Below are positions 12,201-27,850 of a stretch of 64,000 nt of DNA, piece by piece (the first letter of the stretch is position 1; each line of letters begins with the position of its first letter). Below the pieces are notes generated by a model, which was given only the letters and a program-made list of their open reading frames with translations, ran no database searches and was not told the DNA's origin. A program made the translations under genes and the position numbers. The stretch comes from Diprion similis (Eukaryota > Arthropoda > Insecta > Hymenoptera > Diprionidae). The DNA lies in assembly GCF_021155765.1 (NCBI RefSeq), contig NC_060107.1, forward strand, positions 15,300,501 through 15,364,500, read 5' to 3'.

Positions 12201-12667
12201 TACCTCAATCAACCACGAACTAAACTACCTCATGTTGCCTACCTCGATATTGGTCAACTCCCTCGTCATAAGCCAAAACTCTAAGCACACGTCGCTTTGT
12301 TGTGTTTCTCGGTCGAGCCAAAAAATGACCTACAACAATCCACACCTCTCGAAAGGAACACCAACTACAGACACGGGTACGAAATGTTCTCAAGAACTGA
12401 TGTCGTAATTTTGTTTTCGTATGCCTGAAGCTTCAAACCTGAATTTGAATAAAAATTCGCGTATCTTATGGGTCCCAAGTTTTTTTTACCAATCTTGACG
12501 TAAGTTGGATGACGAATTCATCTATTCTCTATACCAATTTCGGAGTAAACCTTCTATCTGTTGATTCAAATAAACTTCAGAATTTGAGAACTTCTAGTAC
12601 GTCTTATTTTCACCGTTTGAAACATAGGTTCATGATGAAAAACTGGTACCGACGGATGTGAATATCG

Positions 12668-12688
12668 TTTTTGTTTCGTTTTTCAGGT
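12668..12688 (+). other. Kr-h1: 3' splice site of the Kr-h1 coding exon
   Basis: A T-rich tract ending in TTTTTCAG at 12686 precedes the coding exon. The bases straight after it read GTAAAC, which is itself a usable 5' splice-site hexamer, so the junction reads CAG|GTAAAC. The site shows that at least one 5' exon lies upstream. Its position is well supported; a recursive-splicing role is only an idea. Confidence 0.7.
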
Positions 12689-12712
12689 AAACATTGGGAG
12701 CGGGTACCGAAA

Positions 12713-14224
12713 ATGGTGAGCTTCTACCCGGCGGAGGGGCTGTCAAATCGGGAGGCTCCACCGATGCCGATTGCGAGTCGAGTGACAGATATAGTGACGA
12801 TGAACTCTGTGAAAAATCTGGTGTGCAGTCCGGACGTTACGGTGTTTACAGGACCGCCAGGAGAGTCTCTAGAGTCCATAACGGAGGACAAACTGTACCA
12901 GTGTTTAATGTGCCACAAGACGTTCAGCCAAAAGAACGTTTATCAAAGTCACGTAAGGTCGCACAGCAAGGAGGGCGAGGATCCGTACCGGTGCAACATA
13001 TGCAGCAAGACATTCGCCGTCCCAGCGCGCCTGACACGCCATTTCCGGACACACACGGGTGAGAAACCGTACCAGTGCGAATACTGCAACAAGTCGTTCT
13101 CGGTGAAGGAAAACCTCAGCGTCCATCGGCGGATCCACACCAAGGAAAGGCCCTACAAATGCGATGTCTGCGAACGGGCCTTCGAACACAGCGGGAAGCT
13201 CCACCGCCACATGCGGATACATACAGGCGAACGGCCCCACAAGTGCTCGGAATGCGCGAAGACGTTCATCCAGAGCGGGCAGCTGGTGATTCACATGCGT
13301 ACCCACACGGGAGAAAAACCGTACGTCTGTAAGGAGTGCGGTAAGGGTTTCACCTGCTCTAAACAGCTGAAGGTGCACACGCGGACGCACACCGGCGAGA
13401 AGCCGTACACCTGCGACATATGCGGAAAGTCGTTCGGCTACAACCATGTGCTGAAGCTGCACCAGGTTGCGCACTACGGCGAGAAGGTATACAAGTGCAC
13501 GCTGTGCCACGAGACCTTCAACTCGAAGAAGACGATGGAGCTACACATAAAGACGCACTCCGATTCTCCGGGTTCGAGCTCCCCGCGGAACGCGTCACCC
13601 GTCGAGCCGGTCATCGAGATTTCGCAGCTGGGCTCGAATGGCGGGGTCGGCAGCGACAAGGAGAATAAGACTGACCCTGCGGTGCAGGCAACCGGCTACT
13701 CGCAGTCCCGCGACTTCGCCTACTACCTCTACCCCCGCGACCAATATAGCGGTCACGCACCGAGCCCCACTGGTGTAAATCCGGCGCTTCTTGCCGCTGC
13801 GGCTGCGGCCGCGGCCGAGGAGCGCACCTTCCAGCCCTCGCCCGAGACTTACTACCTCTACCCACCACCCGCTGCCGCTTTTTCAACTTACGGTCTGCCC
13901 GATCCCGCCGCTGAGTGCGCGCTGCTAGATCTCCCCGGCAACGCTGCACGCCTTCGCGTCGAGGCTGCCCTCGAAGTCGTTGAAGAACAGCGGCAGCGGG
14001 AGTGCGGCCTCCAGCGGCAGCCCATCCTCACCCCTCCGAGCAGCAACCCCGTCAGCCCGGCCCCATCGCCTGATCCGCTCGATCTCGCCGTTCCAGTCAG
14101 GGAGACGCTTATTCTTCCACCCCGGAAACGAAGCAAGATGATACTAGAGTCTATGGAGAGCGAGAGGACTGGCATCGCCTTGCAGAGGCAAAGCTCTGTC
14201 ATTCAGTACGCCAGGGCGTCGTAG
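12713..14224 (+). CDS. Kr-h1: Krüppel homolog 1 (Kr-h1), JH-response zinc-finger repressor
   Basis: Nuclear transcription factor that carries the juvenile-hormone signal (Met/Taiman to Kr-h1) and represses metamorphic genes such as Br-C and E93. The 503-residue reading has eight tandem C2H2 fingers at about residues 62-84, 92-114, 120-142, 148-170, 176-198, 204-226, 232-254 and 260-282, joined by TGEKPY-type linkers. Finger order and sequence (NLSVHRRIHTKERPYKCDVC, GYNHVLKLHQVAHYGEKVY) are diagnostic of insect Kr-h1 and unlike gap-gene Krüppel. The tail has two YYLYP motifs (337-341, 380-384), an eight-Ala run (361-368) and the conserved RKRSKMILESM (471-481) and SSVIQYARA (494-502) motifs. 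I chose ATG 12713 because it has A at -3 and G at +4 and is the first Met after the acceptor at 12686. The frame is open back to that acceptor, so an upstream coding exon (alternative isoform) is possible. The gene name is near certain; the N-terminus is not. Confidence 0.95.
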   Translation: MVSFYPAEGLSNREAPPMPIASRVTDIVTMNSVKNLVCSPDVTVFTGPPGESLESITEDKLYQCLMCHKTFSQKNVYQSHVRSHSKEGEDPYRCNICSKTFAVPARLTRHFRTHTGEKPYQCEYCNKSFSVKENLSVHRRIHTKERPYKCDVCERAFEHSGKLHRHMRIHTGERPHKCSECAKTFIQSGQLVIHMRTHTGEKPYVCKECGKGFTCSKQLKVHTRTHTGEKPYTCDICGKSFGYNHVLKLHQVAHYGEKVYKCTLCHETFNSKKTMELHIKTHSDSPGSSSPRNASPVEPVIEISQLGSNGGVGSDKENKTDPAVQATGYSQSRDFAYYLYPRDQYSGHAPSPTGVNPALLAAAAAAAAEERTFQPSPETYYLYPPPAAAFSTYGLPDPAAECALLDLPGNAARLRVEAALEVVEEQRQRECGLQRQPILTPPSSNPVSPAPSPDPLDLAVPVRETLILPPRKRSKMILESMESERTGIALQRQSSVIQYARAS

Positions 14225-15733
14225 TTCGTTCTTCGAAGGGGAGACTTCGTCTAATCGCTAACAGACTTTTCAAAGTGGCCTGTGTGTTTGTCGTTGTAGC
14301 GTAATATGAACGATTTTTCAAGACTTATGGTCATCGGGTACCGTCACGATTTAATCCTTCTTGCAACGCGGGGGAGAACTAGATTGCATTGAAATCGTTA
14401 TAACGCGCCTCTGATCGCAATCTGTCGAAACAAATGATTTTTCACTATGACTGAACGTTATGTATAATGTTTAACATAAGTGATTAAAATTTTCCTATTA
14501 TTGACATAGTGTCATCGTCAGTCGCAGATTAAACATTAAATATTTGTATAAAGCAGAGAAACTTGTAATAATTAGTTCTCAACATCCTTTTTCAATTGAA
14601 AGCAATTAAAAAATTAAAGAAATTAACAAATAAGACAATGTGATGTCATACTCGCTAAGATATGTATGTATATATATACATATATCGCACATATATAATA
14701 CTTATACATATATGTATGTATATATATCGATGTATTACAAAATCAGGGAAGTTCAATGGTAATATAACTGACAATTATATTTTTAGATTAATTTGATGAG
14801 TTTCTTTGCTTTTTACACATTACAAAATTGACAGGTTTCTTTTTGTTGCAAAGACCTAATGGAAATATGTGTATCGTCGGTATAGCTTTTGTCCTCTAAA
14901 TTGATGCAATTTTTCACGAGTATAGTATTAATGGTAAACGGGTGCGTCGCATAAATAAGCGCGTGAGCGAACTGAATTACGTACGGAACAAGAAAATGGA
15001 ATAAGAAAATTATTAACAGTTTTCACTTTACATCTTATGGATTTGTTTATATCATCAACTATTATTTTTATTACCCTATAATATGTATTATACACAATTT
15101 TTCAGTTTACTGTATGCATATAAGAACAAATGATCAATGGTTTCCCGCCATTTATAACGTCCTTAATTGATTTCAAATTCAAACGTGTACGTATTATATC
15201 GATGATTTTATATTACCTACAACTATATGATATATACATATATCGATAAGAGGAAAGGAAATGCGAAAGGAATCAATTGAGATTCCTAATTGGCTCGTAC
15301 CGGAGAAAATATTTTCCAAGTTCAATTGTACATACTTATGATTAAATCAATTCGGGGCGCGCTTATTTCTCATTATACCTTTCATTCACTCTTTCTCTCT
15401 TTCCATAATCTGGGTTATGTGGCACCGAAATAAGTTTTGTACGTAGTAACTGAAGCTATTACGTTGCTAAACATATACATATACATATTGTGACGTACCA
15501 AACAAAATTGACATCTCTGTGATAAGAACTCCGTACTATACCAGAGTATTGAGAATATAAGCTGAGCCCACTGCCAGTACAAGCGTATATATGTATATGT
15601 ACGTACCCAAGTATTTATATATCACGTATCATAATTTTATAAATGAACGTAACTGTTACTATTATGATTATCTGCATATAACTACATACTATTCGTCTTA
15701 TAGCGGTTAATTTTTTTTATTTGCGTGTTAACA

Positions 15734-15761
15734 ATTATTATTATTATTATTATTATTATTA
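15734..15761. repeat. (TTA)n microsatellite
   Basis: About nine uninterrupted TTA units in the probable Kr-h1 3' UTR, with imperfect ATT repeats continuing to about 15798. Confidence 0.9.
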
Positions 15762-16439
15762 CTTTTATTGTTATTATAATAATTATTATTATTATTATAC
15801 ACGACGATGATATATCCACGCAGCTTCAGAATCGAATATAATTTTTTGATCCCGTGATAAATGTACATATACATATTTAAATCAGATTTAATATACCATT
15901 CATCTTATATATTTATATATAGATTTATATATTATGTTCCTTCACATACACCCCGCTTGAAAAAATGCCTATATTTGTATATATTTAATCGATGAAGAAT
16001 TGCAATAACAACGGCACGAGGTTCAGTGATGAAAGGAGACAAGAAGGAAGAAAAAAAAAAAATGAAAAAAATAAATAAATAATTAAATAAATAAACAGAG
16101 AAAACGGGAAAACACGAAAAGTAACGTGGAGTAAGGAAATAGTAGAGTAGTAAATAATATTACAATCAAGTTATGTCGTCTTTAGGTCCTATTACATTTA
16201 CAAGCCGTGCATAGCAGTTCGACAGCGATTGATATATTGCGGATATACTAATATAGTATATGAGGTATGCCATTCGACTATCTTTCTTGTGTATATATAT
16301 GTAATAGTATATATACATACGGATGTGTAAATAGTTCACTCTGTATATATCCGCGCCACGCTGTCTCCCTGCTGCGGGCACATCGAACTGATTACGTGTA
16401 AAATATAATAATATTACGTTTATATATATATATATACAT

Positions 16440-16503
16440 ATAATATAACAACAAAAATAATAACAATAATAAAAATAACAACAACAACAATAATAATAAT
16501 AAT
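16440..16503. repeat. Imperfect AAC/AAT microsatellite
   Basis: Mixed AAC and AAT trinucleotide units near the end of the probable Kr-h1 3' UTR. Confidence 0.8.
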
Positions 16504-17217
16504 GTATAAAGTTGCGAATTTGTCAAGTATGGCGGAGTTAGCATGTTGGATTAACAAAACAATAAAAAAAAAAAAATACATATATTTATTTTCTCAATAC
16601 CATTATATACTATGTGAAGACTTTCGTTTGTCCTCATTCGGAACGAATTCAGCATATGATATAGTAAACAACTATTGAATAAAAGAAAAAAAAAATCGAG
16701 TAAATATCAAACTAAGTAAAATAATAAAAAGAACTCTGTCCACGTGTCAACATGGCTTTGATAAAACGGTATTTACGTGTTCAGCTCATTACTCTCATCT
16801 CACTTCCGAATCATTTTGGTCTTTATACAATATATATTACGTATACATATACACCAATTGTGCGATTACGATCTTCCTCCGTTTTGTCAAGTTTGAGTAA
16901 TGCCTGTCGTAAGATAATCAGAACAAAGAAGAACACATTATCCATACATATAGGTATATATATATATACAGATTTCAATATATATACATATATATCCGCC
17001 TTACTTACATGTAGATACACGTAGGAAAATACCTGCATATATGTCTATTGCCAGCATTATTATTATTATCAATATTGCATCATGGTAACTGCATCGTAAT
17101 CGGAAAGAAAGAGGAATATATAAACAACAACTTGGCATAATAATTAATGACACTTAAGAGCGCCAATCTGACGCAAGCCGCCTGCCATTGAGATGTATCT
17201 TGTACGTTACTGGATAT

Positions 17218-17250
17218 ACTTATAAGTTATTGTTGTTGTTGTTGTTGTTG

Positions 17251-17282
<32 letters not shown>

Positions 17283-17329
17283 GAAATAAAATAAAAATAA
17301 ATATAAATATTACTAAATAACTTATAAGT
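17218..17329. repeat. Inverted repeat enclosing (GTT)n(ATT)n
   Basis: Perfect 14-base arms ACTTATAAGTTATT (17218-17231) and its reverse complement (17316-17329) flank a (GTT)n(ATT)n tract. It may be a tiny foldback element or a chance palindrome carried with a microsatellite. Confidence 0.7.
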
Positions 17330-17614
17330 TTACTATTCATTTTAAGACAAAGTACGTTAATAAGTTTGTGTAATAGTTAATTATGTGAACAGAACCCGCT
17401 GACGTTGCAGTTCTATCGCAAACTGCAGTGAATTGCGGGATCTCGTTGACCGTTGTGAAGCTGTGTGTTGTTACGTTGTTTCTTTTTGTATATAATAACG
17501 AAAACATTATATTTAAATTTAAGTGTGAACCGTTGGCGATTCGTATTTTTCCCCCCCGATACTATCGCATGTACATGCACTGAATACGAATGAATTTAGC
17601 GGGCTGAATTCACT

Positions 17615-17676
17615 CAAAATACTTGAAACTGTGGACATTCGAGACGATTAATTTTATGATTTTAAATGATTAATTA
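17615..17676 (+). repeat. Short dispersed repeat C, copy 1
   Basis: Aligns with 20252-20312 through CAAAAYACTTGAAA, GACATTCGA and CGATYAATTTTA; same orientation, roughly 70% alike by eye. Confidence 0.45.
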
Positions 17677-18529
17677 CTACTAATTCAGCGGGTTAAATTC
17701 TCTGTTTTCAGCATTGATTCAATTGTCGAAACATGTGTCATTTACACTTGACATAATTTGGTTTTGCCTGAAGCATCACTTGGTAACTATTAACTCCTCA
17801 AAATGATTTTCCAGCCAGAGTGAAACCCGAAATGGCTGAACAGTGGCCACTTTGATTCTGCGCTATTTTCCAAATTCGCCCGTTGAGCTATATATTCAAA
17901 ACATTCTTTCTTCGATTCCAGCCGCACTCGATATTAATCAGCAGTTATTCCTGGAGAATTTCTGACGCAAAATTTAGTTATTTCTACAGAGAAGCAAACG
18001 AACGAGAAGAAAATAGAAAAAAAAAACCGAATAGCCAATGGTTGACTCTTAAAAGGTTGTCTGTTGGCATGTACATGATTTATTCGTATAGTTAAATTAC
18101 AGTTATCATCACCATCATTGTCACTATCATTATCGTCATTATTATTAATATTATATAATAATATTATTATTCCTTTGTTAGAGATAAATCTTATCATATA
18201 ATAAAGACTTTCAGTTATTATGTGCGAATATCGTTATTTCCCGAGCTACAACCTTTTCGAAAGTTGCTGAAAATTTTTTTGAACTTTAACAACGTCAAGT
18301 TCACAATTCCACATGAAGTTAGGAACATCTTCAATTTGATAGTGAATCAGATTTCCTTCAATGCACTAATATTAGATAATCGATCAATAGAAGATAAATC
18401 GAAGTTTTGACAGAGTCGAATAAATTATTTATTAACGCATAAGTTTGGTGACAATTTTTTTATTCGCTTATCCAATGAGAATCAAATAAAATAAACTAAA
18501 TTTATTGGAATCAGGCGCCAACCAGACTG

Positions 18530-18960
18530 CACAGCTTAAATCCGACGAAAAACGAGGTGGGCCTCCGTCTCCCCGCTCCCTTCGCTGCGGCACCCTCGAA
18601 ATCTACTTCCCCTAGCCATTCAACAAAATTCGGTAGGGTGCATAAAGCCTCGGGGTAAGTTCAATGACCCAATGTGGATCGCCGTGTCGTTAGGGTGGCC
18701 CGGACATTACACAGCACGAGTTCTTCAGCCATGCATATCGCGGGCAAGGGAACGGTGCCATCACAGTAGTGACTGGCGTATAAGCATTGGGCAGGGAAGC
18801 GCCCGAATTCGGTGGAAGAGGTCGGCGAACCTCAGCTCGGAAAGTTCGAACCCTCGAACCTACCTTTCGGCTTCTTACTGCAGCTGCCCATTTCTCTCTG
18901 TTTGCTCAAGGCACACTAAGAAGTCACACGGCTTGTCGGTGAAACAACGGTCATAATTTT
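18530..18960. promoter_or_regulatory. GC-rich island with ecdysone response element
   Basis: A 430-base GC-rich island in AT-rich DNA, 4.3 kb past Kr-h1 and 2 kb before Got2. It includes a perfect EcR/USP palindrome (18658-18670). A 94-codon open frame crosses it but resembles nothing known. Enhancer or transposon fragment are both possible. Confidence 0.35.
18658..18670. promoter_or_regulatory. Ecdysone response element (IR-1 palindrome)
   Basis: AGTTCAATGACCC fits the consensus RGKTCANTGAMCY at all 13 positions. The consensus is well established for the EcR/USP heterodimer. Occupancy and target gene are unknown. Confidence 0.5.
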
Positions 18961-19879
18961 TTTTCATTCCCCTGAGTTCAGCTTCGAAAGTTCTCAATCG
19001 ATATTCATTCTGTTTAGTTCTTACGGGTTAATAGCACCCAAATTTGAAACGTGATTTGGCGGCACGTTCAAATTTGATTTATTTAGTGAGAAAAAAGCTT
19101 TGGTAAAAGTTTTTCTATTATCTCAAGACTTTAACTGAATCGTTAAAAGTTGGTCTGATTTTGGACGGGAAATTACATAAGTTCGTTCTTCGAATGCATA
19201 CAACAAAATTTAGCATACCAAAACCAAGAAATACGTCAAATATTATCATCGGATCGTACGATTTAATTAGAAATCACAAAATAGTTCGATTAGTGAGTCA
19301 AAAGTTCGCGCAGTAAAATATTTTGTATCTACTCCTTCAATTCGTTTTAAAGTCCCTGACCTAGAAATATGCCTATAAGACCCAGAAATATGTAGTACAA
19401 AAATGACTCGGTCGATAAGGGTAACTTGATAGTTTACTCAACGTTCTATCGGTCTTTTCTAGGCCGGATTTGAGCTGGATAAATATCCTCAGGGATTTAG
19501 CTCAAGCCAGTGAATATAGAAATCTGTTGTATCTACCTCTGAATTGATATTGAGCTGAACATCTTTGCGTATACCTCTATACAACGCCATCTTCAGAGTG
19601 GTATCTGAAAGAGTTCAGAGTCAGACATCTGTTTTACTGACCGAGTCACACTAGGCGGATCACCTCATTTCAAACGAGTAATCAATTTATTCGTGTTACT
19701 CAACGGTGGTACTGAGAGATTGAGACACATGCAGACGGAAAGATCACGGCATTGTCAGGATGCCTCTGTAAAGGAGAGCCAATACAAATATTTTTAATCG
19801 GTCAAGCATTCCATTCGGTCACACATTCAGTGATACTGTATTTATACAGTTCTTAGGTGAACCTTTAGAGGCGCTGTGA

Positions 19880-20245
19880 AGGGCTTAAGGTAGTGCCCTA
19901 TTCGATTACGTATATCCAAATATCGAAGTCCACGGATCTCAAATGCGATGAAGGGCTTAACAGCCCCATTCTATCCACAATCCAGAACAGAAACACTTCA
20001 ATGCATCTTCATTTGATGCAGAATTAAAAAATTGGCATGAATTCTACGAAGTTACTATTGCGATTTCCTACAATCCGTACCGTTTTTTTAATTTCTGCGT
20101 CAAATAAAAAAGTATTGAAGTTTTTTTAAATTCAAATTTGCATATAAAATGGGACTGTTAAGCCTTTTTGCGTTTCAGATACGTGGACTTCGATATTTGA
20201 AGACATACGTCAACATCAAATCGATCAGGAAACTTCCTTAAGTAC
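19880..20245. repeat. Foldback (MITE-like) element
   Basis: Two imperfect arms of about 130 bases face each other. Matching segments include AAATATCGAAGTCCACG (19919-19935) against its complement at about 20182-20198, and GGCTTAACAG against CTGTTAAGCC. The outer ends share CTTAAGG-type words. No open frame inside; it looks like a non-autonomous DNA element. Confidence 0.75.
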
Positions 20246-20251
20246 GCTCAA

Positions 20252-20312
20252 AACAACAATCAAAACACTTGAAAGTATCGACATTCGAATCGATCAATTT
20301 TACAATTTAAAG
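20252..20312 (+). repeat. Short dispersed repeat C, copy 2
   Basis: Second member of the repeat at 17615-17676, directly after the 19880-20245 foldback. Confidence 0.45.
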
Positions 20313-20505
20313 TGAGTCATTCACTGTTCATGTTACGACCAAAAGTTCTTTTTGGGGTTTTGAACGGTTATAACGAATAATTCATTTCAAATTTTGAGCT
20401 GACGGCCTCCAAGTACTCAGAAGTTCGGTTTAAGCCCGAGAAGGCGGCGTGGCACTCGTTTATCATCACAAATTCAGTGAATATGCCGTATGTTTTTAAT
20501 CGAAC

Positions 20506-20662
20506 TTCTTACGTCAATGGCAATCCATGGTTCATTTTTATAGAAGATGACCAACCAATGATGAGATTGGTGTCGGAGAATCCTTCGTCCCCGGGATGAA
20601 TGAATTCTGGAGCTATAAGGCTGGTTACATTGTTTCCAAAACAAGTGACAGCGGCGTCTTAT
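20506..20662 (-). other. Weak candidate exon on the - strand
   Basis: Reading the - strand, one frame gives DAAVTCFGNNVTSLIAPEFI and continues protein-like to a junction LPLT or AID followed by GTAAGA. A second frame is also open through the same stretch from an acceptor-like TTTCCAG. The two cannot both be coding, and I recognise no family. It would be divergent from Got2 if real. Confidence 0.15.
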
Positions 20663-20769
20663 AAACTGGAAACTATTTGGTGAATTTTTTGATGACGTTG
20701 ATAGATAAAAATTTCTCAATAAGTGCGAAACGTGAACGTGGCAGATGAGGTTGTATTTGTAAATCAAGC

Positions 20770-21031
20770 AGATAACCTTAAGTAACCTTGAAAAATTTTA
20801 GTAATCTGTGACGACAGTGGAAGGGCATTTTGACGTAACACAATGCTGGCAGTGTTGGCGGCGCATGAGCAGCAGCGCATTTTTCTCTTTCATTTCCACT
20901 ATCTGTGGATTATTCAAAGCTAGCCCCACACGGCCCACTCAACCAACTCGCAAGCTCAAGTTCACCAGCTGCTCCGACCAACATCATTTGCTGCTCGTGA
21001 AAAAAATTACCTCATTATCATTTAACTGACA
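20770..21031 (+). promoter_or_regulatory. Got2: Got2 promoter and 5' UTR region
   Basis: The sequence before the Got2 ATG becomes moderately GC-rich with no TATA box at a clear distance. It fits a housekeeping-type promoter; the start site cannot be placed. Confidence 0.4.
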
Positions 21032-25119
<4,088 letters not shown>

Positions 25120-25263
25120 ACCGCAACCTGCACTTTGTAACTTGCTGCTGAGATTTGAGAAGAGATTAAAAATGTAGAGATTTCAACTTTTTTTTCTTTG
25201 AACATAATGAAGATTTTAATTAATCACATTCACTCTACGATGATGATGTGCATTTATGATGAA

Positions 25264-25385
25264 ATTAAAGCATTTATACCCATTTGAAACGAACTTCAAA
25301 ACATCAACTGCAGGCAGTTTGGTGAAAACCAAAGGTAATTTCTATATTCGATCGTGTAACTCATACATGCACTGTTTAGAATAAA
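25264..25385 (+). terminator. Got2: Got2 polyadenylation signals
   Basis: ATTAAA at 25264-25269 and AATAAA at 25380-25385 follow the Got2 stop (25117-25119) by about 145 and 260 bases. Either would give an ordinary short 3' UTR. Confidence 0.55.
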
Positions 25386-27724
25386 GTTGACATATTTTAA
25401 TTGCCTTTTCTTAAAAATCTTTCAGTTATCAATTTCAATCCCATCAATAGTTCACTCAGTATTTTTCATAAAACTGCCATACGGACATCAATGTCTTGGG
25501 CAACAAACAGTTTTCAATGCACAAATGCGGCTCCATCCCGAAAGCCAAATCTTGTTCAATAATATCTTATTTTCTCTAACATCGACCGACGAAATAAGAT
25601 CAGTGGATAAACCCATTATTATTTGACTAATGGTAGTCAGTACGGTTCAGCGGTAACGTTGGGCTTATCATCTGAGCGCTTTGTTTGTCCTACTCAGGGA
25701 ATAAAACAGACCGGCTCTTGTAGTAACTATAATCCTATGTCACAGCACCTCTTTCAGGCAATACTGTATTTTAAATATGATATATTTGCAGAAGGATTCT
25801 TGCTGCAAAGTAAAATGTGTACGATATAAAAATTACTCGATGGGTAAGCTCGTTAAAATTACCGATAGAGTAGAATCAGTATGTGTCGTGTGATATACGG
25901 TCTGCAAGTTAAGCAAACTTATCAGTGGGTCATGAACCTAGTCACTGTGCGAATTCCAATAAGTGGATCCCACTATCGGGACGGTTCAATATTAGGTTTC
26001 ATGTTTGGCTGCTGACTACCTTGATTGGTAGTAGCATTGCGGAAATAGGTAAGTCTGACCAACCTGAGTCATGGTAAATATACTTCTGTGAAAATTTCTG
26101 TCGGTAACTCTCGAGATAACTCTGAAAAGTATCTCGAAAAGAATCTGTGAAATGGGACTGTGTATTTAAAAAAAATTCTCCGTGAATGTCTGGATTACCA
26201 TAATTTATAACTGTCCAACTTTTATCAAGAAATTCATAGAAAAAATGAAGAATAACTCGTCGAATTTCACAGAAACGTAGAAGAACTTTATAATAATAGG
26301 TCAGACAAATTTATGTAACGAAAGTTGCGTTCATATTTCGAATTTTTAGTAATCGATAGCTAAGGCGAAGAATGGGGAACTGTAATTTCTCCTAATTATT
26401 TACTTGACTTACATTACAATCTCATCGGAATTTCATTCCGTTGAAAATACTCGTATAAACAGCATGTGCAAGTATTTAACTTTGTCTTGAATTAGTCTTT
26501 TATATATTTATATTTTATATTTGTTCACAATGAGAATAACGTAGGTCGAATATTCATCGTAAGTTTTTTTTGCAGTAAAATAAACTGTCAGGTGAGTATG
26601 AAATCATGAGAAAATTCTATTAATTCAACGCCTTAATGTGGAACCTGCCCCCCTAGTGGTCGAATCACAAACCTTGCGTACATTTAATCCGCCATTTTCT
26701 GAGAAAAATATATCGGTTATTATTTTTATCACTTCCTATAATTTATTATGTTGAATAAATGACTGCTAACGCATAATTCGTGGATAAAAAATATTCCTTG
26801 AAAGTTGAGAATCTTTCACTGCATTAGGTGCAATTTCATTCCAGGGTGATTCATCCGTCTCAATAATAAAATTGTCCTCAGAACGTCTTTAAGATAGTGG
26901 ATTTCGGTGAAATTGACTTTGTGAACAAATGACGAACGTCTGTGCGCCTGATTGGATAAAAACATTTCCTGGAACTCGCCGTAGCGGATGGTTATAACAA
27001 AGAGACGCTGTCGTTCTGGAAGCGAGCTTTGATGATAATAAATATAAAGGGTGGAAGCACGTATTCGAACGCATGGTTCGTGCCTTGCGGCAGCATTGGC
27101 GGTGCCTCCAGATCAGCCACACGGCACGATTCCGTCTAATTGAAGTAACCACAAGGCACAGAGCACCGCGGTGCCGTCGAAGAGATGGTAACAGTCAGCG
27201 AGCGACCGGACGATCTTCCGCAGCAATTCCTTCAAATGACTGCCTCTGGTTCTTCTTGGGCGCAACTAACCACTCCCTTTGTCCTAACCCTTTGCCTCGG
27301 CGTTTCTGCGATCAGCACGTGCCATGCGATGTGATTTTATGAAAAAATAGTGAAGGAACGATTCCTTATTCTCGTCCAGGTCTAATGACAACTCAATTAT
27401 ACATTCCTATCACTTTAATGCGATATTCCTGATGAAAATTCAATGTTACAATACTTCAAAGAGTTCTCTTATGCAGTTTTCAATGATCTACAGATCTTTT
27501 TGGCCCATTAATACAGTTAGTAGTGATCGCTTGACACAAGTGTTTAATAACAACAGAGTATTTTTATCGCCAACTATATTTAATCAACTAAATCTAATTC
27601 TGGTGATCCGTAAGAAATTGAGTGACAAAGACGGTTAGCTATCATTTATCGAAATAAAAATTTATCAACGACAAATATTGCCTGTTCGACGTGACATACG
27701 CGATATCATTTGCAACATCTACGC

Positions 27725-27850
27725 GGAAAGTTTGATTTGGAAGCACCGAAGGTACCGTTAAAGGCGTGTAAAATTGAGTTGAGGTAACTTATTATACTCA
27801 ACGACACTATGCGTAAAATTGAGTTATTTGAAACTACAGATGCGCAAATT
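27725..27850 (+). repeat. Dispersed repeat family A, copy 1
   Basis: Aligns in the same orientation with 32946-33068 through segments such as GCGTAAAATTGAGTTATT and the GAAAGTTTGATTTG region. Each copy contains two internal AAAATTG(A/T)GTT units. Origin unknown. Confidence 0.6.

Larger units (their letters stand above)
14225..16683 (+). other. Kr-h1: Probable long 3' UTR of Kr-h1
   Basis: Very AT-rich sequence follows the TAG at 14222-14224. It contains Pumilio-type words TGTACATA (15862-15869) and TGTAAATA (16326-16333), AU microsatellites and no coding signal. Candidate cleavage signals AATAAA occur at 16561-16566 and 16678-16683. Where transcription really ends cannot be told from sequence; earlier ends are possible. 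Confidence 0.45.
16684..18525. other. Intergenic AT-rich DNA, Kr-h1 to Got2 (left part)
   Basis: No gene seen. It holds microsatellites, the 17218-17329 inverted repeat, a palindromic ATT/TTA stretch at about 18138-18172 and one member (17615-17676) of a short dispersed repeat that recurs at 20252-20312. Confidence 0.6.

Noticed and set aside
12905..13510. 201-codon frame on - under Kr-h1
   Set aside because: Antisense shadow of the zinc-finger repeats.
12713..14224. Identification as gap gene Krüppel
   Set aside because: Eight fingers instead of the Krüppel set, and finger sequences and C-terminal motifs match Kr-h1.
25387..25626. Acceptor-like TTTCAG with a 65-codon frame after Got2
   Set aside because: Got2 already ends normally at 25119 with polyadenylation signals; no donor or homology links the frame.
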